Assembly: GCA_036558305.1 (NCBI GenBank)
Contig: DATBFX010000054.1
Location: forward strand, 1-11,117
Origin: DATBFX01 sp036558305
GTDB taxonomy: Bacteria > Chloroflexota > Chloroflexia > Thermomicrobiales > UBA6265
Direction of reading: 5' to 3'
DNA length: 11,117 bases
Both the position numbers and the translations under genes were made by a program. Under the pieces are notes generated by a model, which was given only the letters and a program-made list of their open reading frames with translations, searched no databases and was not told the DNA's origin. Shown here one piece after another: positions 6,607-11,117 of this stretch. Every line of letters starts with the position of its first letter. Positions within the stretch are counted from its first letter, which is position 1.

Positions 6607-8913
6607 ATGTCCTGGTTGCCCGAATCGATGCGCTGGTACGCGACGCTGCTGGTGGTGACCTGGGCTTTCGCGCCATTGACCCGCTGGCTGTGCGGCCGCC
6701 TGCCGGACCGCGGTGCGACCGTGGCCCGGCCGCTTTCCTTGCTCGCCGTGGTCTGGCCGAGTTGGTTCCTGGCGAGCGTGAGCCCGATCCCGTTTTCGAC
6801 CGTCGGTCTCTGGGTCACGGTGGCGGTCGGCGGGATCGCCGGTTGGACGCTGGCGGTGCGGCGGGGTTGGGTAACGCGGGATTGGTTGGTGGCGTTGGCG
6901 ATCGCCGAGGTCGTCGCGCTGGTCGCGTTCGTCGGCTACGTCGGATTGCGAGGGTACACCCCCCGAATCACCGGCACCGAGAAACCGATGGACATCGCCT
7001 TCCTCTCGGCGAGCGCCCGCACGACCGACCTGCCTCCTCCCGACCCCTGGTTCGCCGGCGAGACGATCAATTACTACTACCTCGGCTACTTCGTGCACGG
7101 CTCGGTGGCCCGAATGGCGGACGTGCCGACCTGGGTCGCCTTCAACCTCGCCCTGGCGACGACGGTGGCGATGACGATCACCGGAGCGGCGGGGGTCGCC
7201 TTCAACGCCGGGCGCTCGCTCCTCGGCCGGAACGGGGCGCTCGCGGTCGGGGTGCTCGCCGCCTTCCTCGTCGCGGTCTCCGGCAACCTCTACGCCGCCA
7301 AGGACTTCCTGGCCCATCCGCAAGCGACGATCGATCACTCCTGGTGGACATACCCCGACGACGGCGGGATCGGTTGGAAATCGAGTCGCGTCGTGATCGA
7401 CCACGGCAGCGCCCAGGAAGAGACGATCAACGAGTTCCCGTGGTTCAGTTTTCTCCTCGGCGATCTCCACCCGCACGTCACGGCCTTGCCGTTCACGATC
7501 CTCGCCCTGGCACTCGCTCTCGGCCTCCTCTGGACGCGCTTCCGCGAGGAATCCGACGACGGGTCGCGCTGGGCTCGCCTGGTCGTGACCGGTATCGCCA
7601 TCGGCGCGCTCTATCCGCTGAACAGTTGGGATTTTCCGACCTACCTGGTGGTCGCGGTCGCGGCGCTGGTCTTCGCGTCCGGGTGGACGCGAGCGGCGCT
7701 GGAGCGGGTCGGGGTGCTCGTGGCAGCGGCGGGCGTGGCCTGGTTGCCGTTCACCGTCTCCTTCGTGCCGTTCGCCGCCGGGGACAAATCCGGCCTGCCG
7801 TCGGCCCTGCGCGATCTGCCGCTCGTGTCGCGGGTGCTGACGACGATCGGCGTCTACACCGGGGAGCGGACGAGTGCCGGCGAGTTCTTGACCGTCTTCG
7901 GCATCGCCTGGGCCGTGGCGGTGACGTACCTCGGTGTGGCCGTCTACCGGGCGGTGCGGACGGGGAGCGCGGCGCGGATACCGGGAGCGGCGATCGCGGC
8001 GGCCGTGATCGTCGGTCTGGCGGCGATCACACTCTCGGCGCCGGTCCTGATCCTGGCGGGGGCGCCGTTCGCGGCGTCCCTCTGGTTGTTGGTGCGCCGC
8101 TGGGGGAGAGAGGCGGACGCGCCGACGGTGGTGGCGGGGCTGTTCGCCGCCGGTTTTGGTCTGATCCTGGTCACGGAGTTCTTCTACATCCAGGACGTGT
8201 TCCAGGGGCGGTACAACACGCTCTTCAAGGTCTACTACCAGGTGTGGACGATGTTCGGGATCGGGGCCGCCGTCGCCGTCGGTCTGCTCTGGCGCGAGGC
8301 GACGGCGGCGGCTCGCGTCGTGCCGCGAACGGCGCTGGCGACCGGGGTCGCGATCGCCGTCGCGGCGGGTGCGGTCTACCCGGTCATCGCCTCGGACCAG
8401 TGGACGAAGTGGGCGGGGCCGCGCGACTGGCAGGGGCTCGATGGGTTGGCGTTCATCGGCGAGACGGCGCCGGGCGACGAGGCGACGATCCGCTGGCTCG
8501 CCGCGCACGCGCATGAGGGCGACGTCGTGCTCGAAGCGCCGGGCTGTCAGTACCACGTCAACTTCGGCATTCCGACGAGCCGGATCTCGGCGTTTACCGG
8601 TGTGCCGACGGTGATCGGGCAGGACGGCGCCGAAGGCCAGTGGCGACTTCAGCAGGGAGACCTCAAAGCGCAGATCGGTCCGCGCGCGGACGAGGTCAAG
8701 GAGATGTACGAGGATCCCCAAAGCGACCTCTTCGCCCGGTACGGCGTGACGCTGCTCTACGTCGGCGAGTTCGAGCAGCACGGCACCGGCGACGATTGCA
8801 CCAAGGCCGGACCGTTCGATGCGGTCGACCGCGCCGGCTACCCGGGTTCGGGATGGACCGCGGTGTTCTCAGACGATGGGGGGACGCTGTACCGGCGGGG
8901 TACGGGGAGTTGA
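6607..8913 (+). CDS. DUF2298 / Chlor_Arch_YYY family integral membrane protein
   Basis: This 768-residue, strongly hydrophobic protein has on the order of a dozen membrane helices. Its signature YYY tripeptide is at residues 156-158 (INYYYLGYFVHG). This and the preceding EKPMDIAFL and DPWFAGE motifs match the DUF2298 family named after that tripeptide. Further conserved blocks are GDLHPHV near 285-291, NSWDFPTY at 339-346 and FKVYYQVW at 540-547. The C-terminal part after the last helices includes VLEAPGCQY, RISAFTGVPTVIG and LLYVGEFE, also family-typical. Function is not established. The charged loops and overall layout recall GT-C-type membrane glycosyltransferases, which is an inference. 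The start at ATG 6607 opens with a short polar segment before the first helix. Its ribosome site (GGAG near 6590) is weak and distant, so ATG 6628 remains possible. The gene is flanked by an unusually long upstream gap and ends 13 bases from the convergent HD-GYP gene. Confidence 0.9.
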   Translation: MSWLPESMRWYATLLVVTWAFAPLTRWLCGRLPDRGATVARPLSLLAVVWPSWFLASVSPIPFSTVGLWVTVAVGGIAGWTLAVRRGWVTRDWLVALAIAEVVALVAFVGYVGLRGYTPRITGTEKPMDIAFLSASARTTDLPPPDPWFAGETINYYYLGYFVHGSVARMADVPTWVAFNLALATTVAMTITGAAGVAFNAGRSLLGRNGALAVGVLAAFLVAVSGNLYAAKDFLAHPQATIDHSWWTYPDDGGIGWKSSRVVIDHGSAQEETINEFPWFSFLLGDLHPHVTALPFTILALALALGLLWTRFREESDDGSRWARLVVTGIAIGALYPLNSWDFPTYLVVAVAALVFASGWTRAALERVGVLVAAAGVAWLPFTVSFVPFAAGDKSGLPSALRDLPLVSRVLTTIGVYTGERTSAGEFLTVFGIAWAVAVTYLGVAVYRAVRTGSAARIPGAAIAAAVIVGLAAITLSAPVLILAGAPFAASLWLLVRRWGREADAPTVVAGLFAAGFGLILVTEFFYIQDVFQGRYNTLFKVYYQVWTMFGIGAAVAVGLLWREATAAARVVPRTALATGVAIAVAAGAVYPVIASDQWTKWAGPRDWQGLDGLAFIGETAPGDEATIRWLAAHAHEGDVVLEAPGCQYHVNFGIPTSRISAFTGVPTVIGQDGAEGQWRLQQGDLKAQIGPRADEVKEMYEDPQSDLFARYGVTLLYVGEFEQHGTGDDCTKAGPFDAVDRAGYPGSGWTAVFSDDGGTLYRRGTGS

Positions 8914-8931
8914 ACGAGCGCGATCGTTAAC
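8909..8931. terminator. Short dyad between convergent stop codons
   Basis: The 13-base gap between the YYY and HD-GYP genes is part of an imperfect dyad. AACGA at 8913-8917 pairs with TCGTT at 8924-8928 around a 6-base loop, and GTT/AAC extend it past a one-base bulge. It overlaps both stop codons. The stem is short and lacks clear T-runs, so a bidirectional terminator is only a possibility. Confidence 0.25.
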
Positions 8932-10528
8932 CAGCCAGCAGTACCGCCGGTCGCTCCTCCACGTGCACCGGGTGTGACGGGAAGCGCAGTGACGAGTTGC
9001 GGTCGAGGACGGTGAAGAGGGCGTCGACGCAGCGGCGGTCGAGTTGGGAACCGGCTTCGCGGCTGAGGAGGTCGCGCGCGGCAGTGGGGGTCCAGGCGTT
9101 GCGGTAGACGCGGTCGGAGGTGAGCGCATCCCAGACGTCGGCGACGGCGACGATGCGGGCCTCCAGCGGAATCTGCTCGGCGGCGAGGTGATCGGGGTAG
9201 CCGGTGCCGTCGAGGCGCTCGTGGTGCCAGCGGATGGCGGGGGCGGCGTCGCGCAGGGACGGGGTTTGGGAGACGATGTGCCAGCCGCGCATCGGGTGCT
9301 CCTTCAGCACGGCGAATTCATCGTCGGTGAGCCGGCCCGGTTTTTGGAGGACGGCGCTGGGGATACCGATCTTGCCGATGTCGTGGAGGAGGGCGCCGTA
9401 GCCGGCGGCGCGCAGGTGCGACGGCGATAGACCAAGTTCCTCGCCGATGGCGACGGCGAGTTCGCAGACGCGGCGGCTGTGTCCGCGCAGGTAGGGATCC
9501 TTGGCGACGGTGGCGGCGATGAGGGAATCCATCGCCTCCGGGAAGGAGCGTTCGATCTGGGCCAGGGTATCGCGCAGGAAGAGACCTTCGACGATTTGGG
9601 CAAGGCTGCTGCCGCGGCGGTAGGCCCAGCCGATGCCGACGATCGGGATCAGGAAACCGCAGAGCATCAGCACGTGGTACAGCCACCAGGACATGCGCCA
9701 GGTGGTCCCCAATGTCATGCTGACCTGGCTTTCCGCCAGGAGGAGCATACCGACGGCCATCGCGCCGGTGGCGGGGAGGAGCGAAAGGGCGAAGATTTGC
9801 CGATAGCGCCAGGCCGCGACGAGCAGGAAGAGCCCGGCCGCGATCGCCATCGAGTAGCTCAGTGTTTGGCCGTCCAGAAGGGATCGCTCACCCGACGGTG
9901 GCGCCGCCTTCGGAGTGGTTGGGGTCGTTCCGTAAGCGCTGTACATGCCGGACATACCGGAGGAACCGTCGGACGACGCGGTTTTCGACGGGACCGGGGG
10001 GACGCCCTGGCCGGTCGGGATGAAATCGAGGAGCGAGGGAAAGGCGAGGTTGGCGCCGATGTAGAGGGCGACGAGGAGGATGACGCCGGCGACGAGACGA
10101 CCGTGGTGGCGGGCGATGAAGCGATCGACGCGGGCGGGAAGGTTGAGGGTGCTGAGGAAAAAGCAGAGACCGCCGACCAGGAGACTGAGGCGGGCGCTGA
10201 TGGCGATGCTGTGGTGCGGCTCCTTGACGATCATGTGCTGGCCGGGCGTCGAGAGACCGTGGACCGAGAAGATGCCGGCGATGGCGAGGAAACCGGCGGC
10301 GACGAGAAAGGTGCGAGGCGCGTGCGAACGGACCGAGGCGATGCCGACGATGATGGCCAGGGTCAGGGCGGCGAGGGCGGTGGCCGAGACGACGTAGAAG
10401 TGCTCGACCGGGATCTGGTAGAGCCGATCGAGATCGGGGTCATGGCGCAACCAGAAGAACAGCGCCAATGGCGCGAGCAGCAACGTCGTGATCACGAGCT
10501 GCCCGCGCTCGCGTAGCTGCCAAGCCAT
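8927..10528 (-). CDS. Membrane-anchored HD-GYP domain protein, probable cyclic di-GMP phosphodiesterase
   Basis: The 533-residue product joins a multi-pass membrane region (about residues 1-305, roughly eight hydrophobic segments) to a complete C-terminal HD-GYP domain (about 325-515). The domain keeps its metal and signature residues: His350 in RGHSRRV, H382-D383 with Lys386 in LHDIGKIGIP, HHE at 435-437 and GYP at 443-445, then VADVWDALTSDRVYR. Intact HD-GYP proteins hydrolyse cyclic di-GMP to pGpG or GMP, so activity is likely. The membrane region matches no sensor family I can name and may detect an external or membrane signal. A hydrophilic stretch near 165-225 is rich in Ser, Gly, Met, Thr and Pro (for example SSGMSGMYSAYG) and probably lies outside the membrane. 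ATG 10528 has GAGGG five bases upstream. GTG 10540, four codons earlier, has a stronger GGAGG site, but that site is buried in a perfect hairpin. No cyclase gene is in the window. Confidence 0.88.
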   Translation of the reverse strand: MAWQLRERGQLVITTLLLAPLALFFWLRHDPDLDRLYQIPVEHFYVVSATALAALTLAIIVGIASVRSHAPRTFLVAAGFLAIAGIFSVHGLSTPGQHMIVKEPHHSIAISARLSLLVGGLCFFLSTLNLPARVDRFIARHHGRLVAGVILLVALYIGANLAFPSLLDFIPTGQGVPPVPSKTASSDGSSGMSGMYSAYGTTPTTPKAAPPSGERSLLDGQTLSYSMAIAAGLFLLVAAWRYRQIFALSLLPATGAMAVGMLLLAESQVSMTLGTTWRMSWWLYHVLMLCGFLIPIVGIGWAYRRGSSLAQIVEGLFLRDTLAQIERSFPEAMDSLIAATVAKDPYLRGHSRRVCELAVAIGEELGLSPSHLRAAGYGALLHDIGKIGIPSAVLQKPGRLTDDEFAVLKEHPMRGWHIVSQTPSLRDAAPAIRWHHERLDGTGYPDHLAAEQIPLEARIVAVADVWDALTSDRVYRNAWTPTAARDLLSREAGSQLDRRCVDALFTVLDRNSSLRFPSHPVHVEERPAVLLAG

Positions 10529-10539
10529 CGCAACCCTCA

Positions 10540-10574
10540 CGCGACGTTGCCCCTCCAGCCGCGGCAACGTCGCG
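10540..10574 (-). promoter_or_regulatory. 12-bp perfect hairpin carrying a Shine-Dalgarno sequence in its loop
   Basis: On the HD-GYP mRNA, CGCGACGTTGCC (10574 to 10563) and GGCAACGTCGCG (10551 to 10540) are perfect inverted arms around the 11-base loop GCGGCTGGAGG. The loop ends in GGAGG, and two more G residues continue into the stem. The last stem base is the first base of the GTG codon at 10540. The hairpin would block initiation at that GTG unless melted, while ATG 10528 with GAGGG at 10538-10534 lies just outside it. This looks like a translational control element. Confidence 0.6.
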
Positions 10575-10581
10575 AGTTGAA

Positions 10582-10698
10582 GGCCACCGATCGTCGATGC
10601 CTCACCGCGAGCGCACGGAGATTGGTGCCAACCGCATGGTGTGCGCCGCGAAAACATCGTGAGGCGTGACGGCGCCACAGTCCAATCGTCCGGTGGCC
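10582..10698 (-). promoter_or_regulatory. Nested-stem structured leader of the HD-GYP gene
   Basis: Four complementary pairs are fully nested here (plus-strand letters). GGCCACCG 10582-10589 pairs with CGGTGGCC 10691-10698, and GCCTCAC 10599-10605 with GTGAGGC 10659-10665. CGCG 10606-10609 pairs with CGCG 10647-10650, and GCGCAC 10611-10616 with GTGCGC 10641-10646. An 8-base bulge (10651-10658) and a single-base bulge (10610) interrupt the inner arm. The 24-base apical loop contains the small dyad TTGGTGCCAA. The element sits between the proposed promoter and the Shine-Dalgarno hairpin. I see no match to the GEMM cyclic di-GMP riboswitch core. Confidence 0.45.
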
Positions 10699-10710
10699 CA
10701 TTCGTAGGGG

Positions 10711-10740
10711 ATCGTTCGGGAGGCGTCGCCTTTCCGTCAA
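10711..10740 (-). promoter_or_regulatory. Possible promoter of the HD-GYP gene with a dyad in its spacer
   Basis: Read on the minus strand, TTGACG (10740 to 10735) is a near-consensus -35. AACGAT (10716 to 10711) is a weak -10, 18 bases further on. The spacer holds the perfect dyad AGGCGTCGCCT at 10721-10731, a plausible operator. Transcription from here would give a leader of about 175 bases containing both structured elements. Confidence 0.33.
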
Positions 10741-10744
10741 CTGG

Positions 10745-10798
10745 CGAAGGTGCCTTCGGTCTTCACAAAGGAAGCATGGTTGAGGCCGGCGCCGAAGG
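10745..10798. repeat. Three inverted CCGAAGG-type half sites between divergent promoters
   Basis: CGAAGG at 10745-10750 and CCTTCGG at 10753-10759 form a tight dyad. CCGAAGG at 10792-10798 is a second complement of the middle copy, 32 bases further on. They lie between the HD-GYP -35 and the plus-strand -10, where a shared regulator could act on both genes. Confidence 0.3.
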
Positions 10799-10811
10799 GA
10801 CGTGCTAGGAT
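10780..10811 (+). promoter_or_regulatory. Possible extended -10 promoter for the last gene
   Basis: TGC followed directly by TAGGAT (10803-10811) fits an extended -10 element. TTGAGG at 10780-10785 resembles a -35, but the 20-base spacer is long. An extended -10 can tolerate a poor -35. The leader would be about 245 bases. Confidence 0.3.
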
Positions 10812-10834
10812 TCCCGCGTGTGGTGGCCGCGCCG

Positions 10835-10858
10835 GGCAGGGTGTCAGCTACACCTGCC
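10835..10858 (+). promoter_or_regulatory. 9-bp stem-loop with one bulge in the leader of the last gene
   Basis: GGCAGG-G-TGT at 10835-10844 pairs with ACACCTGCC at 10850-10858 around the 5-base loop CAGCT, with one unpaired G in the left arm. It lies shortly after the proposed transcription start. No T-run follows, so it is not a typical terminator or attenuator on its own. Confidence 0.3.
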
Positions 10859-10983
10859 GCGGACGGCGATGGAGCCGCGCCGCGACCGCGTGTTCGTTGT
10901 CTGCTCAGCCAGCCGCTCGCCATGCCGCGTGTTTCGCGATGGGACACCGGGTTGGCGGTGGCATGCGTGCGTGGCCCCCCGGC

Positions 10984-11012
10984 CCCCCAATCACCCAGAG
11001 GGTATCCGGGGG
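10984..11012 (+). promoter_or_regulatory. Stem of CCCCC/GGGGG and ACCC/GGGT arms before the last gene
   Basis: CCCCC (10984-10988) can pair with GGGGG (11008-11012) and, inside it, ACCC (10993-10996) with GGGT (11000-11003) around an AGA loop. The right arm contains part of the GGGGGAG ribosome-site-like sequence of the mini-ORF at 11026. Confidence 0.28.
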
Positions 11013-11025
11013 AGAAGAACGGGCG

Positions 11026-11043
11026 ATGAGCGACCGAGTGTGA
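11026..11043 (+). CDS. Possible five-residue leader peptide (MSDRV)
   Basis: ATG 11026 opens a five-codon frame ending in TGA at 11041-11043, 20 bases before the ATG of the last gene. A purine-rich GGGGGAG at 11008-11014 lies upstream but at a long spacing (11 bases). A short translated leader is possible, but so is chance. The peptide has no runs of a regulatory amino acid. Confidence 0.15.
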   Translation: MSDRV

Positions 11044-11063
11044 GCGAAAAAGGAGCGCAGAGG

Positions 11064-11117
11064 ATGAGTTTGTCGACCGCGACCGTCGCCGAGACTCCGA
11101 TGCCGAAGCCGGAGGGT
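11064..11117 (+). CDS. Start of an unidentified gene, 3' truncated by the window
   Basis: ATG 11064 is preceded by a very clear ribosome site, AAGGAG at 11050-11055 with 8 bases of spacing, at the end of an A-rich run (AAAAAGGAG). Eighteen codons are visible, starting MSLSTATVAE and continuing with a Pro/Lys-rich stretch to the window edge without a stop. There is no recognisable motif in so short a piece. The polar, Thr/Pro-rich opening would fit a cytoplasmic N-terminus or a flexible tail before a domain. It is transcribed divergently from the HD-GYP gene, which may mean shared control. Confidence 0.6.
   Translation, partial: MSLSTATVAETPMPKPEG

Larger units (their letters stand above)
10529..11063. 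other. Divergent control region between the HD-GYP gene and the last gene
   Basis: These 535 bases hold no convincing protein gene apart from a possible five-codon leader. The left part is the leader and promoter of the HD-GYP gene. The right part holds a possible plus-strand promoter near 10780-10811. Downstream are a stem-loop at 10835-10858 and a second stem of CCCCC/GGGGG arms at 10984-11012. Inverted CGAAGG-type motifs at 10745-10759 and 10792-10798 lie between the two proposed promoters. Confidence 0.5.

Noticed and set aside
5969..6658. 229-codon frame and other frames in the 5819-6606 gap
   Set aside because: There is no ribosome site, no recognisable similarity, and one frame runs into the YYY gene out of frame.
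6586..8781. 731-codon minus-strand open frame opposite the YYY gene
   Set aside because: It is highly polar and low-complexity, with no start signal, and lies fully opposite a recognised family member.
9479..10516. 345-codon plus-strand frame opposite the HD-GYP gene
   Set aside because: It is a Glu/Gly/Asp-rich shadow with no motifs. The minus strand encodes a complete HD-GYP domain.
10750..11043. 97-codon plus-strand frame before the last gene
   Set aside because: Its composition is Arg/Ala/Gly/Pro-rich without a ribosome site, and it spans the proposed promoter and leader stems.
1..11117. CRISPR arrays, tRNA or rRNA genes, insertion sequences, attachment sites
   Set aside because: I looked for regular repeats with spacers, cloverleaf arms, transposase motifs and terminal inverted repeats and saw none.

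Overview
The window is high-GC bacterial DNA that looks like a chromosomal segment of Chloroflexota, most likely near the Thermomicrobia. The main support is a large membrane protein of the DUF2298 / Chlor_Arch_YYY family, which is typical of Chloroflexi and some archaea. GTG starts, a Tat-exported family 5 binding protein and GC-rich third codon positions fit but are not specific. The phylum call is an inference from family distribution, not from a marker gene.

Layout. Positions 1-536 hold the C-terminal part of a succinylglutamate desuccinylase/aspartoacylase-type (M14) deacylase. After a 329-base gap with a possible promoter and a folded leader comes a plus-strand cluster: a Tat-exported oligopeptide-type solute-binding protein (866-2461), a DppB-type permease (2519-3445), a DppC-type permease (3477-4388) and an amidase-signature hydrolase (4424-5818). 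No transporter ATPase is encoded here. A reasonable reading is uptake of an amide- or acyl-amino-acid-like compound followed by hydrolysis, but the substrate cannot be read from the sequence. Positions 5819-6606 form a 788-base non-coding stretch with several operator-like palindromes and a phased direct repeat. The YYY membrane protein (6607-8913) follows. It converges on a minus-strand gene (8927-10528) that joins an unassigned multi-pass membrane region to a complete HD-GYP domain, so it is probably a membrane sensor that degrades cyclic di-GMP. Positions 10529-11063 are a divergent control region. A new plus-strand gene begins at 11064 and leaves the window after 18 codons.

The most unusual part is the 5' leader of the HD-GYP gene. 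On its mRNA there is a perfect 12-bp stem whose loop carries a strong Shine-Dalgarno sequence and whose base touches a GTG codon. Just upstream, a set of fully nested helices spans 10582-10698. I do not recognise this as a known riboswitch class. It is the best candidate here for an undescribed regulatory element. All structures were found by eye; no folding energies or homology searches were run.
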